From Bacteroidales bacterium (GTDB lineage Bacteria; Bacteroidota; Bacteroidia; Bacteroidales; Marinilabiliaceae), in NCBI GenBank assembly GCA_024401295.1, contig JAKSLG010000008.1:28748-92747 (forward strand): a stretch of DNA of 64,000 bases, written 5' to 3'. Position 1 is the stretch's first letter, and each line of letters starts with the position of its first letter. The translations under genes and the position numbers were made by a program. The notes beneath the pieces are model-generated. The model saw only the letters and a list, made by a program, of their open reading frames with translations, had not been told where the DNA came from and ran no database searches. Shown piece after piece: positions 1-9,196 of the stretch.

Positions 1-1
1 T

Positions 2-409
2 TGCGGCACAACAGGCGACTGGGCTACTCACAACCTCGAGCATGAACTCTCAGGCATGTTCGACGTTTCGCATGGCGCCGGTCTTGCAGCCATCTGGGGC
101 AGCTGGGCTCGCTACGTGATGCACGAAAACATCACTCGTTTTGCACGCTTCGCAGTAAACGTGATGGGCGTTCCTTGCGACTTCAACGACGCTGAGGCAA
201 CCGCACTCGAAGGCATCCGCCGCACAGAGCAGTTCTTCGCTTCTATCGGAATGCCAACAAACATCCACGACCTCATCGGCAAAGATATCACAGATGCTCA
301 GATCGAGGAGATGGCTGACAAATGCTCTAACGGCAACACAAGCACTGTTGGCGGACTGAAGGTTCTCAAACGCGATGATATGATTGCTATCTACAAGATG
401 GCAAAATAA
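2..409 (+). CDS. Iron-containing alcohol dehydrogenase, C-terminal part (cut by window edge)
   Basis: This is the last 135 residues of a group III, iron-dependent alcohol dehydrogenase of the butanol dehydrogenase/YqhD type, an NAD(P)H-dependent enzyme that reduces aldehydes to alcohols during fermentation. The frame is open from base 2, so the start lies outside the window. The segment contains the family's histidine-rich stretch (ATHNLEHELSGMFDVSHGAG), whose histidines bind the active-site metal, followed by the all-helical C-terminal domain. A strong hairpin terminator follows 50 bases after the stop. Substrate preference cannot be read from the fragment. Confidence 0.9.
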   Translation, partial: CGTTGDWATHNLEHELSGMFDVSHGAGLAAIWGSWARYVMHENITRFARFAVNVMGVPCDFNDAEATALEGIRRTEQFFASIGMPTNIHDLIGKDITDAQIEEMADKCSNGNTSTVGGLKVLKRDDMIAIYKMAK

Positions 410-458
410 TCGCACGTTACCTTAAAAGTAATATAACTATTAAGCGCATAATGCAGAC

Positions 459-495
459 ATCCCTACAGACAAACGTCTGTGGGGATTTTGTTTTC
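459..495 (+). terminator. Rho-independent terminator of the alcohol dehydrogenase gene
   Basis: The stem ATCCCtACAGAC pairs with GTCTGTgGGGAT across an AAAC loop and is followed by a T-rich tail (TTTTGTTTTC). It lies just after the dehydrogenase stop codon. The remaining spacer up to 644 is AT-rich; I see no clear -7 box for the next gene. Confidence 0.8.
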
Positions 496-644
496 GAACG
501 ACAAGCATACCTTATGACAAAGATATTAGGTTGGAGAACTGAAAAACACTAATCAATATTTAGTATGTTAAATGCAAGTATTTGTCTTGGAGTTCGTTGT
601 ATTTTTTGTATTTTGTATAATGTAAATCATTAATACTTATTACT

Positions 645-1562
645 ATGAACCAGAAACTTTCAATTATGGAATCGGTGAAAACCGTATTTCTCAAAGCCTA
701 TGATTTCAAGGGCAGGGCACGGCGGTCAGAGTTGTGGCAATGGCGCCTGATGTATTGTCTCTTGCTGCTGTTGACGTATTTTGTTTATGTATGGTCGGAA
801 CATTCTTATGATAATACCCCTCTTGCAATTTCGTTTTTTATGCCTTTGAGATTGCTGGTTATATTATGTATTGTTCCTAATATAGCGGTTACAGTGCGTC
901 GTCTTCATGATATTGGCAAAAGCGGATGGTATCTGCTGATGCCGCTTTTACCCATTATTGGAGATATAGCTCTTTTGGTCTGGACAGTTACCGATTCGTC
1001 GAAGGAAGACAATGAATGGGGGCCATCGCCAAAATATTCCGAAAGCGGCAAATGTGTAGCTACTCCATCCACTCCATTGATGGAGAGTATGAGATTATTT
1101 TTCAAGAACATTATTTCGGTGAAAGGCCGTACACGCAGCTCAGAATTTTGGAAGCCTTTTTTCTTTCTCTATTTCGTGGATTCTGCTATTAATATAATTA
1201 TATGGCTTATTTATGATCCTATCACAATTAGTAGAGTCTCCGAACTTCCATTGATGTTCAATGTTTTGTCGATATTGAGTAACGTCTTGTGGTATTTTAT
1301 ATTGGTGACATTCTCCATAGCCGCAGTGCGACGTCTTCATGACATGGGCAAGGATGGTAAGATGGTTTGGATGTTTGTAGCGCCAAGCTTGCTGTCATTT
1401 TTATTTCAATACTTCCATATTGAAAATTTTACGCTGTTTGTGGTGACTTCTTATACTATTCAAATCCTGCAATATTCATTGTGGGCGTATTTCTTTACCG
1501 ATTCCCAGAAGGCTGCCAATCAGTGGGGCGAGTCGTCCAAATATCCTGATGCTCAGGAATAA
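645..1562 (+). CDS. Tandem DUF805 inner-membrane protein
   Basis: 305 residues made of two consecutive DUF805 units, roughly residues 10-140 and 150-300. Each begins with the family's amphipathic lead (KGRARRSELW; KGRTRSSEFW), carries several hydrophobic helices, contains the signature RRLHDIGKSG / RRLHDMGKDG, and ends with a WG-S-KY motif (NEWGPSPKY; NQWGESSKY). DUF805 proteins (YhaH/YhaI) are small inner-membrane proteins of unknown biochemical role; most have a single unit of about 110-140 residues, so this is an internal duplication. The gene is isolated: terminators lie on both sides. No function can be assigned beyond membrane location. Confidence 0.88.
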   Translation: MNQKLSIMESVKTVFLKAYDFKGRARRSELWQWRLMYCLLLLLTYFVYVWSEHSYDNTPLAISFFMPLRLLVILCIVPNIAVTVRRLHDIGKSGWYLLMPLLPIIGDIALLVWTVTDSSKEDNEWGPSPKYSESGKCVATPSTPLMESMRLFFKNIISVKGRTRSSEFWKPFFFLYFVDSAINIIIWLIYDPITISRVSELPLMFNVLSILSNVLWYFILVTFSIAAVRRLHDMGKDGKMVWMFVAPSLLSFLFQYFHIENFTLFVVTSYTIQILQYSLWAYFFTDSQKAANQWGESSKYPDAQE

Positions 1563-1613
1563 GGTGTGTTTATTTTAGGAGGATAATTAATCGCCTATAT
1601 ATTAATGAAAAAC

Positions 1614-1654
1614 GAGAGCGCTTCCGAAACCATCCAAGTTTCAGAAGCGCTCTC
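1614..1654. terminator. Bidirectional terminator between DUF805 gene and xylan operon
   Basis: Near-perfect hairpin GAGAGCGCTTCcGAAAC / GTTTCaGAAGCGCTCTC with a 7-base loop, placed between two convergent genes. A-rich sequence on the left side gives a T run on the minus strand, so it can end transcription of both the DUF805 gene and the GH43 gene. Confidence 0.8.
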
Positions 1655-1684
1655 TTAGTTCTTAATTGTTAATTCTTAATTGAA

Positions 1685-2722
1685 TTACTTGTCGATTCCC
1701 TCGATGGTCTTTATCTTGCCATCTACCCACTCGATCTCGCAAACCTTGAGAGAACGGAGCCATGACTTGCCGCCTGAAGGTACTGAGTCGTGGTGGAAGA
1801 GATACCACTTGCCATTGAACTCAATGATAGCGTGGTGAGTTGTCCAACCTACAACTGGAGTAAGGATCTCGCCCTGATATGTGAAAGGACCGTATGGGTT
1901 GTTGCCTACTGCGTAGCAGAGAAGGTGGCTGTCACCTGTAGAGTATGAGAAGTAGTACTTGCCATCTTTCTTGAAAGTCCAAGATGCCTCAAAGAAACGG
2001 TGTGGGTCATTAGCCTTGAGAGGCTTGCCGTTCTCGTCAACAACGAGGATTGGACGTGGAGCCTCAGCATAGTTCATACCGTCCTTTGTGAGACGTACGC
2101 AACGGCTTGGCAATGCATCTACATCACCCTCTGGGAGATATGGAGTCTCGAGATGGATGTTGTCCTTGTAGCGCTGGAGCTGACCACCCCAGAGACCGCC
2201 GAAGTAAACATATGTCTCGCCATCAGCATCATCGCGGAATGCGCACATATCGATGCTGTATGAACCTGGGATTGGAGCCTCACCTGGGATGAATGGACCC
2301 TCTGGATTGTCTGCAATAGCAGCACCCCAGTGGAACACATCGTTGCGGTCCTTGAGTGGGAAGTACATGATGTACTTCTTTACCTTCTTAGAGAAGCCCA
2401 TGCCAGCGGCCTGCTCCTCAGCGTTGGTAGGAACCTCTACCTCATACTCCTGAACGTCGCAGTCCCAGAGCTGACGGCCTGCCCATGGAATATCTTCCTG
2501 ACGGAGAACGCAGCCACAGTCAACAACCTCGCCAGTCATTGGGTCGCCATCGATGCGGAGCACGTGGTAATCCTTCATGATGTACTGGTCGCCGTTGTCG
2601 TTCTCAACGTTGGAAGCCTCCCAGTCGTGGGAAGGATAGATATAGATCTTGCCATTGAAGATATGTACTGAAGGGTCAGCCATATAGTCGGCAGGGAAAA
2701 GATAACGCTTTTTTGTTGCCAT
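1685..2722 (-). CDS. GH43 glycoside hydrolase (beta-xylosidase / arabinofuranosidase type)
   Basis: 345 residues, a single five-bladed beta-propeller GH43 catalytic domain. The three expected carboxylates are visible: general base Asp16 (ADPSVHIF), pKa-modulating Asp158 (SIDMCAF) and general acid Glu245 (RFFEASWTF). There is no signal peptide, so the enzyme is predicted cytoplasmic, where it would release xylose and/or arabinose from imported xylo-oligosaccharides. It is the last gene of the five-gene operon, 18 bases after the GH10 gene. GH43 members split between xylosidase, arabinofuranosidase and exo-xylanase activity, and sequence alone does not settle which one this is. The role resembles XynB of Prevotella bryantii (from memory of that system). 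Confidence 0.9.
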   Translation of the reverse strand: MATKKRYLFPADYMADPSVHIFNGKIYIYPSHDWEASNVENDNGDQYIMKDYHVLRIDGDPMTGEVVDCGCVLRQEDIPWAGRQLWDCDVQEYEVEVPTNAEEQAAGMGFSKKVKKYIMYFPLKDRNDVFHWGAAIADNPEGPFIPGEAPIPGSYSIDMCAFRDDADGETYVYFGGLWGGQLQRYKDNIHLETPYLPEGDVDALPSRCVRLTKDGMNYAEAPRPILVVDENGKPLKANDPHRFFEASWTFKKDGKYYFSYSTGDSHLLCYAVGNNPYGPFTYQGEILTPVVGWTTHHAIIEFNGKWYLFHHDSVPSGGKSWLRSLKVCEIEWVDGKIKTIEGIDK

Positions 2723-2740
2723 GATTATTTAGTGTTTTAT

Positions 2741-3910
2741 TTAAAATTTGAATTTACCATCTCTACCGAAAGGCAGTGGATAATCTGTGCGTCCCTTGAT
2801 TGGGAAGTCATTCTTCCATGAAGAAGCATCTGTTACGCCCCAGAATGTCACACGCTTAACGTGGTCTGAATACTTATTGACGATAGCAAAAAGATCCTTG
2901 TAACGGTTTTGCCATTCTTTAAGTCTCTCCTCAGGAATAACACCATTCTTGTATGGGTCTTTTTCTTCTGTGTACTCGAAACGAGTAGCGACATCGGCGC
3001 CTGTGTATGGATTTGGAAGAATCGACATGTCAGTCTCTGTAAGCTGAACGTCAACGCCTGCAGCGATGAAATCCTGAATAGATTTTTCATACTCGGCGAA
3101 ATCCGGGAAATCCATGCCTATGTGTGTCTGAAGACCAACAGCATCAATACGGATGCCCTTGCTCTTGAGACGTTTAATCATCTCGACAACAGTTGCGCGC
3201 TTGCCTGGAGCAGACATCGAGTAGTCGTTGTAATAGAGTTCTGCATCAGGATCGACCTCCATTGCACACTGGAATGACCAATCGATAAACTCCTCGCCCA
3301 TAATCTGATAGAAGAGGCTATTGCGATATGAACCATCATCTTCAATTGCTTCATTCACAACGTCATAGCCTTTGATCTTGCCCTTGTAACGAGTATAGAC
3401 AGCTGTGATATACTCTTTGATATTTGCCTTGAGAGTATCGGCCGATACGAGCGAGCCGTCCTCGTTGTGGCAGAGCCAAATGGCAGCCTGTGAATGCCAG
3501 ATTGGAGTATGACCTATGGCTGTCATGTTGTACTTCTGAGCATACTCGACAAACTGGTCTGCAAGAACCCAGTCGAATTCACCCTTCTTAGGTGCAATGA
3601 CTTCAGACTTCATGCAGTTCTCAGATGTAACGCAATTGAACTCTTGAGGAACAACGCTCATCTCAATCTCCATCTGATTGCGGCTTCCGACAAGTTCGTA
3701 GCTTGGGTCGTCGAGTTTGTGCTCGTCTTTTTCAAGGTCTGCTGCCACAAGCCACTGATTGACTGTTGCACCAATGAGAATATTCTCATTAGGTATGAGT
3801 GAACGAAGCTGCATGTTGCGACTAGCCTCCTGCTCCGGAGCAGAGCAAGAGGTAATCGTAAACAGACCAAATGCACCTATGATGCACCCATTTAGCAAAT
3901 GGTTATTCAT
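2741..3910 (-). CDS. GH10 endo-1,4-beta-xylanase, lipoprotein
   Basis: 389 residues. A lipoprotein signal peptide ends at Cys22 (TITSC), so the protein should be anchored in a membrane, probably the outer membrane. The TIM-barrel GH10 domain spans about residues 45-385 and shows the family landmarks: WHSQ near 140, acid/base Glu187 (YDVVNEA) and nucleophile Glu292 (VQLTETDM). It hydrolyses internal beta-1,4 bonds of xylan. It is 20 bases downstream of the GPH symporter and 18 bases upstream of the GH43 gene, consistent with one transcript. No carbohydrate-binding module is inserted, unlike many Prevotella Xyn10 proteins. Confidence 0.95.
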   Translation of the reverse strand: MNNHLLNGCIIGAFGLFTITSCSAPEQEASRNMQLRSLIPNENILIGATVNQWLVAADLEKDEHKLDDPSYELVGSRNQMEIEMSVVPQEFNCVTSENCMKSEVIAPKKGEFDWVLADQFVEYAQKYNMTAIGHTPIWHSQAAIWLCHNEDGSLVSADTLKANIKEYITAVYTRYKGKIKGYDVVNEAIEDDGSYRNSLFYQIMGEEFIDWSFQCAMEVDPDAELYYNDYSMSAPGKRATVVEMIKRLKSKGIRIDAVGLQTHIGMDFPDFAEYEKSIQDFIAAGVDVQLTETDMSILPNPYTGADVATRFEYTEEKDPYKNGVIPEERLKEWQNRYKDLFAIVNKYSDHVKRVTFWGVTDASSWKNDFPIKGRTDYPLPFGRDGKFKF

Positions 3911-3930
3911 CTGTATTTTTCTGTTATTAA

Positions 3931-5391
3931 TTATTTATTTCTCGCCTCGATAGCTCTGTTCATCTCGTCAATCTTCTCGTCGGTGAGAGGATACTTGTAG
4001 ATGAGATATGCTACTACGACAAGAAGAATAGCAGGTATGATTGTTGTGAACCAGAGGATAGCATTCTGAGCTATTTCAGAGTAAGTTCGGATTTTGATGT
4101 AATAAGCATTTACCGGAGCACTAATGAATGATGCAAGGAACACAACGATGAAGATCGCGATCATAAGCTGGAGACACTTGTTGGCGCCAAACTCCCTGAA
4201 CATCTCGCCGTATGACACAGGTTTCTCTGGTGTTGTAGCAATGCGCTCCTGACAGCTCTTGAAACAGTAGAAGAGCAATGCGAGACCCGCGATAGCAAAG
4301 ATTGCAATCACTGTAAACCATGCGTTAGGATCAGTCTGGAGAGCAGACTCCTCGTCAGTAAAGCTGAAGCCGATCATGCCCATAATCAAAGGAGTAATCC
4401 AGCCTGCGATAGAGAATCCGGCCTTAAAAGCCACACTTGCGAGGGCGTTTACCGTAGCAGCAGGACGATTGCCTGTGCGGTATTCAGATTCGGTGATTAC
4501 CTCAGGTACAAGAGCCCACATGAGCGAGCCTACGAGAAGACCTACTCCGGTCAAAACCTTGGCAGCCTGAATCATAAATGTATATAAATCGCCCCATTCA
4601 GGAACCATCTCTACTTTACCAGTAGCCTCGTTGAGCTTTTCTACCAATGAGCCGGCATCAGTGAACTTAGGAATAGAATAGAGGATACAGAAACCTACAA
4701 AACCGATTGCGAGAAGTGTGTAATAGAGACCTTTCTTACCCAACCACTTCTTCAAAACTGGCATCGATGGAAGGATGATGAATGCAGGGATTGTACCGAT
4801 GGCCATGAAGAGTGCCTGGTTCCAGTCGATAGTGGCTGCATGTGCGAAGTATGCAAGTCCGATAGGGAAACCTGCCTGAACAAGGATCTGGCCGATGTTG
4901 GCGCATACCATACGAGTTGATGTCAGCTTGAGGACTTCGTCGTTGTCACGAGTCATGCTGGCCATGATAGAACCGTAAGGAATGTTTACTACCGAATAGA
5001 TCATGCTCAATACTGTATAGCTTACTGTCGCATATACAACTTTGGCTGTATAATCCCACTCAGCAACCTGTGGAAGCATGAGGAAACATGCTGCAACAGT
5101 CAGAGGAATACCGCCATAAAGGAGGTATGAGCGATACTTGCCGAGTTTTGGATTGTGGTTGTCGATGTAACGACCAACGATAGGGCTCCAGAAACAGTCA
5201 ATAAGTCTGACTGTGAGGATAAGTCCACCTACGAAAGCTGGGTTAATCTTAAGTACTGTCGTCAGATACAGCATCAGATAAGTTGCTACGGTCTGGAAGA
5301 TAAGGTTCTGTGCCAAGTCGCCCGAACCAAAACCGATTCTCTGTGCCCAGGACAACTTGTAGAAGCCCTTCGATTCATTTGTGTTTTCCAT
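3931..5391 (-). CDS. GPH-family sugar:cation symporter (xylo-oligosaccharide uptake)
   Basis: 486 residues, about 12 hydrophobic helices, with the glycoside-pentoside-hexuronide (GPH/MelB, MFS) signature near the N-terminus: KLSWAQRIGFGSGDLAQN, then the loop LTVRLIDCFWSPIVGRYID and GKYRSYLL. Proteins of this family import mono- and oligosaccharides or uronides with Na+ or H+. The position between the esterase and the GH10 xylanase points to xylo-oligosaccharide or aldouronic acid import, the role proposed for XynD in Prevotella bryantii. The loop at residues 260-285 (LVEKLNEATGKVEMVPEW) is longer than in most MelB-like proteins. Substrate is inferred from context only. Confidence 0.9.
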   Translation of the reverse strand: MENTNESKGFYKLSWAQRIGFGSGDLAQNLIFQTVATYLMLYLTTVLKINPAFVGGLILTVRLIDCFWSPIVGRYIDNHNPKLGKYRSYLLYGGIPLTVAACFLMLPQVAEWDYTAKVVYATVSYTVLSMIYSVVNIPYGSIMASMTRDNDEVLKLTSTRMVCANIGQILVQAGFPIGLAYFAHAATIDWNQALFMAIGTIPAFIILPSMPVLKKWLGKKGLYYTLLAIGFVGFCILYSIPKFTDAGSLVEKLNEATGKVEMVPEWGDLYTFMIQAAKVLTGVGLLVGSLMWALVPEVITESEYRTGNRPAATVNALASVAFKAGFSIAGWITPLIMGMIGFSFTDEESALQTDPNAWFTVIAIFAIAGLALLFYCFKSCQERIATTPEKPVSYGEMFREFGANKCLQLMIAIFIVVFLASFISAPVNAYYIKIRTYSEIAQNAILWFTTIIPAILLVVVAYLIYKYPLTDEKIDEMNRAIEARNK

Positions 5392-5416
5392 AGTGTTTAT
5401 TGTGTTTTGTGAATGA

Positions 5417-6637
5417 TTATTCTGCTAAAAGCACAGGCCATGTGATGACCGTTGCAGCATATTTACCCATGGCCTCATATCCTTTTGGATTGAGGTGGAG
5501 CCAGTCGTCGCTATATTCAGCCTTGAGTTTCTGAGGATCGGCCTCGTCGCGAACGAGCTGATCAAAGTCAATTACGCCATCTGCAAAGCCTGCATTGCGT
5601 ATCCATTCGTTGACATACTGACGAGCAGCTTCATGCCAGATATTATAGTAGTTGTTGCCTTTGAATGGCGTGATTGTACCAAGATATACTCGCATTCCAG
5701 CTTTTCTTGCCTTGTCGATGAGTGTCTTGTATGCCTCAATGAGCTTCTCGGCTTTTTCCTCGCTCCTTCCCTTCCAAGCGCCTCCAATGTCGTTGACACC
5801 TTCGAAAATAACGAGTACACCAGCACCTCTCTGGCCAAGTATGTCGCGATCAAAACGCTTCAAAGCAGGCTGGCTCAAACCGCCTTCGATAACGGCATTA
5901 CCACCAATTCCGAGGTTAAGCACACCGACATTGCCTTCGTATGCTTCTGCGAGGAAGTCGGTCCAGCGGTTCTGCATATTTGTTGTCGTGCCACGGCCGT
6001 CAGTTATACTGTTACCGAGGACAGAGATGCATTGTACATCAGAAGAGGCCTTGACGTCGAGGGAGCCAATGCTGTACCAGTGGTCAATCTTTTCATCTAC
6101 AACGAAAGCTGCCTTTGGCTTGCTCTCGCCCTTCATGATGTAAGATGTAGTTCGGCTTCCACGATGTGTTGTTGGCTTCTCTGGAGTGCGCTCGCCGTAG
6201 CATACCGTTACGCTGAGACGCTGCAACGGCTTGAGGTCGTATGCGAGATCGTCGCAGAATATTGTCTGTCCAGGCTCCAGAGTAATGCTCTTCTTGCCAT
6301 TGAATTTGAGGTACTTTGCCGACTTCGCGTCGATCTGGTCAAGGTCGCCGTTGGCAATATATACAGATTTTATATCTACCGGAGTGGCGCTGAATTCGTT
6401 GGAGAGCATCATTCTGAGACTCTCGCCTCCTATAGATACATGTATCACCTGACGTACAGATCTGTTGGAGAGGCTAGACTTTGGATAGTCCCAAGGATCG
6501 AGAGGAGCCTCTATGGCTGTGGCCCATGTGCCTTTCCAATCTTTCTGAGCTGCTGGAGCTTGTGCCACCGCAACGTTCGACCCCAAGGTCAAGGCCATGA
6601 GTGCAACACCGAGATTTCTTTTCATATTCATGTTCAT
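5417..6637 (-). CDS. Secreted SGNH/GDSL esterase (probable xylan deacetylase)
   Basis: 406 residues with a signal peptide of about 26 residues (VALMALTLGSNVAVA-QA). The N-terminal region, residues 30-200, forms a beta-rich domain seen in xylan-cluster SGNH esterases; the SGNH hydrolase domain follows. Block I GNSITDG gives nucleophile Ser210, block II GIGGN gives oxyanion Gly, block III GVND gives Asn282, and DDWLH gives Asp378/His381. Its likely job is removal of acetyl groups from xylan or xylo-oligosaccharides, matching XynE-type proteins. Two in-frame ATGs (residues 1 and 5) are possible starts; the second gives a more typical MKRN signal peptide. It begins 6 bases after the GH115 stop. 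Confidence 0.88.
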   Translation of the reverse strand: MNMNMKRNLGVALMALTLGSNVAVAQAPAAQKDWKGTWATAIEAPLDPWDYPKSSLSNRSVRQVIHVSIGGESLRMMLSNEFSATPVDIKSVYIANGDLDQIDAKSAKYLKFNGKKSITLEPGQTIFCDDLAYDLKPLQRLSVTVCYGERTPEKPTTHRGSRTTSYIMKGESKPKAAFVVDEKIDHWYSIGSLDVKASSDVQCISVLGNSITDGRGTTTNMQNRWTDFLAEAYEGNVGVLNLGIGGNAVIEGGLSQPALKRFDRDILGQRGAGVLVIFEGVNDIGGAWKGRSEEKAEKLIEAYKTLIDKARKAGMRVYLGTITPFKGNNYYNIWHEAARQYVNEWIRNAGFADGVIDFDQLVRDEADPQKLKAEYSDDWLHLNPKGYEAMGKYAATVITWPVLLAE

Positions 6638-6643
6638 ATTATT

Positions 6644-9196
6644 TTATTCTGCAGATGCCTTCACAACCTGGCTCTCTGTGCCAAAGAGGTGCGAACGGCT
6701 GTATCCGCCATAATCAATTACTATTTTCTGAAGCACCATTCCCGGTTCGATCGGACGGATGGTGAGTGTGTGAGTCTTGCCTTTGGCAATTGTCATCGGC
6801 GTAATGGTTTCGATGACACGCGTTGCAACGATGTCATACATCTCCCATTGATTTTCTTCCGTATATCTGCCATTGTAATTCACCTCAACCTGCTGAGAAT
6901 CATCAATCTGGACACTATATCGATGTCCCTCTTTGCGTAGGAATGGCAATGTCGAGTTGGTAACTATGTGAACCTTCACTTCGCTGACATTCTCTGGCAG
7001 TTCAAATGAATATTGTATTGAAGCACCTTCTGTCGATGCTTTGTATGGCATCAGCGACATAGCTGATTTTGTTCGGCCATGTGTCGGAATGACAGCCCAT
7101 TTTGCATCAGAAGCATCATTCGTCTTGTAATAGTGTTGTGCTTCGATTGCTACAAATCCGTTCTGAGACTTGCTTCTGAACGATGTTGCAGATGCATTGT
7201 CGAGACGACGGCACATTGGCTTCGTATTCGTGTCAGGCTGCTGCCAGATTCTGTAGCCGATATGCGTCTGATCCATCAGATGATTCCACTTGCCGTTGTT
7301 CAGATGATGATATTCATCTGTGAGCTCAATATCGCGCTCAAAGCATTCGTCAACCTTGTCGGCCCACAAGTTCGCCTCGATATCGCCAAGGTCGTAGAGA
7401 TATGCATTCATGGCTTGTGCATAATACATCTCGTAGAGGTTGGCCATCGACTGAACCGGGAAGAGGATGAGCTGATAATATGCATCACGATATTCCTCCT
7501 TCAGCTGCTTATATTGGCGAAGCGCATCAGCCTCAAGTGCCTTGTATTCGTTCACGACCTGAAGAAACTCGCCATTGTGCAGATTATATGTTCTGGCATT
7601 GAGCATCTCCGGCGTCACGCGACCATTGTACTGCAGATATTTCTCAAGAATATATTGCGCCTTCTTTGCATCGTCCTTGCCGAAGGCATCTTCGCAGAAC
7701 TGATATGTATGGTCGCGGAATGTATCGACTGAGAATTGCTTTGGATCCCACGCCATTTTCAGGAAGAAGTCTATCGGATATTCCATTGGCTTCAAGTCGC
7801 CGACATTGAGAATCCACAGTTTGTCAATTCCATATTCATAGGTCAGGTTAAGCTGCTCCCACATGTGTGCCACTGGCGTGACATTTGCCCATTTCGAATT
7901 GCGTGGTGCACCCACATAATCCACATGATAGTACATACCCCAACCACCTTTGTGCGTTGTTGTTGGCACCTTGCGAATGTTGCCCCAGTTGTCATCACAA
8001 AGGAGAATCAACACGTCGTCCGGCACGCGAAGACCAATGTCGTAAAGGTGCTGAACTTCCTTGTAGAGAGCCCATACCTGCTGACGTTTTTCGGCAGGCT
8101 TGCCCGTCTCTTCCTTGATGATCTGACGCTGGTTTCTGAAGATACGTTCCATGAGCTTGAGGTTCTTTTCATCCTCAGACTGATACTCGTCGTCATGACC
8201 TTCCTTGCCACCAAGACCGGTGTCGCCATCACCACGCATACCGATTGTGATGAGATCCTCATTATCCTTCGAACGGCGTATTCCTTCGCGGAAGAAATCG
8301 TCGATTACTTTCTGATTTGAATCGTAGTCCCATGGACCATTTTCCTTGCGATGGCGGGCCCATTCCTGATGGTTGCGAGCCATTGGCTCATGATGCGATG
8401 TTCCCATGATGATGCCCATCTCGTCAGCAAGCTTACTGTTGTTGCTGTCGTCGGCATAGAAAGCATTGCCCCACATGGCAGGCCACATGTAATTGCCTTT
8501 CAGACGGAGAAGAAGCTCAAAGACCTTCTCATAGAAATGGCTGTTGAAGCCTTTGGCGAGCTGCGGATTTGCTGTCGGGCATTCGCTGTCTGGAAATTTC
8601 TCATTAACCCAACCCGAGAGGCATGGAGCCTCGTCGTTGAGGAAAATGCCTCGATAGCGAACCACTGGCTCGTTGTCGGTATATACGCCCTGCTTGACAT
8701 AGATTTCGTTGTGCTTGACAACAGGAACATCAGCCCACCAATGCCATGGCGAGACACCCATCTGGCGCGAAAGTTCATAGACGCCATAGATTGCGCCACG
8801 CTTGTCGCTGCCGGCAATCACGAGTGCATCATCAACCATCGTGATGATATATTTTTCAGTCTTGCCCTGAAGCAACTTGCCATCAATCTTCTTGCTCTTG
8901 ACGAGCGACTTTATCAACGATGATTTTTCGATTGTTCCAACGATGATGTTTGCCTTTGCATCTGCAACGATCTGGCCATTGACGTCGGCCACCTCACGGA
9001 TGTCGGCAATGAGCGATTTGACTGCTCGCGACACGCCCGGATACTCATCGGCTGAAACCGCAATGCTCAGCTTGTCGCCATTTCGCATGAGAAGCTTGCC
9101 GCCATCAGCTGCTGAAAATGCAATAAAGTCGTCAGCTGCCATCATTTGAGCCGACAATCCCAGCACGAGAAATAATAATACGATCAGTTTTTTCAT
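6644..9196 (-). CDS. GH115 alpha-glucuronidase
   Basis: 850 residues with a signal peptide (residues 1-20, ending MMAA-DD), so it acts in the periplasm or outside. The fold order matches GH115: N-terminal domain to about 170, catalytic barrel about 170-480 with the strongly conserved stretch MGTSHHEPMARNH (His268-His269-Glu270), a helical domain to about 670, and a C-terminal beta-sandwich to 850. GH115 enzymes cut 4-O-methyl-glucuronic acid side chains from both internal and terminal xylose residues of glucuronoxylan. It is the first gene of the xylan operon; a -7 promoter box lies about 160 bases upstream. Length is normal for the family. Confidence 0.94.
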   Translation of the reverse strand: MKKLIVLLFLVLGLSAQMMAADDFIAFSAADGGKLLMRNGDKLSIAVSADEYPGVSRAVKSLIADIREVADVNGQIVADAKANIIVGTIEKSSLIKSLVKSKKIDGKLLQGKTEKYIITMVDDALVIAGSDKRGAIYGVYELSRQMGVSPWHWWADVPVVKHNEIYVKQGVYTDNEPVVRYRGIFLNDEAPCLSGWVNEKFPDSECPTANPQLAKGFNSHFYEKVFELLLRLKGNYMWPAMWGNAFYADDSNNSKLADEMGIIMGTSHHEPMARNHQEWARHRKENGPWDYDSNQKVIDDFFREGIRRSKDNEDLITIGMRGDGDTGLGGKEGHDDEYQSEDEKNLKLMERIFRNQRQIIKEETGKPAEKRQQVWALYKEVQHLYDIGLRVPDDVLILLCDDNWGNIRKVPTTTHKGGWGMYYHVDYVGAPRNSKWANVTPVAHMWEQLNLTYEYGIDKLWILNVGDLKPMEYPIDFFLKMAWDPKQFSVDTFRDHTYQFCEDAFGKDDAKKAQYILEKYLQYNGRVTPEMLNARTYNLHNGEFLQVVNEYKALEADALRQYKQLKEEYRDAYYQLILFPVQSMANLYEMYYAQAMNAYLYDLGDIEANLWADKVDECFERDIELTDEYHHLNNGKWNHLMDQTHIGYRIWQQPDTNTKPMCRRLDNASATSFRSKSQNGFVAIEAQHYYKTNDASDAKWAVIPTHGRTKSAMSLMPYKASTEGASIQYSFELPENVSEVKVHIVTNSTLPFLRKEGHRYSVQIDDSQQVEVNYNGRYTEENQWEMYDIVATRVIETITPMTIAKGKTHTLTIRPIEPGMVLQKIVIDYGGYSRSHLFGTESQVVKASAE

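Noticed and set aside
5495-6940. 481-codon open frame on the plus strand
   Set aside because: It lies antisense to the esterase and GH115 genes, both of which have complete catalytic motifs; the plus-strand translation is Cys-rich and has no domain.
7736-8320. 194-codon plus-strand frame (and the related 7079-7732 frame)
   Set aside because: Antisense to the GH115 coding sequence; composition is typical of a shadow frame.
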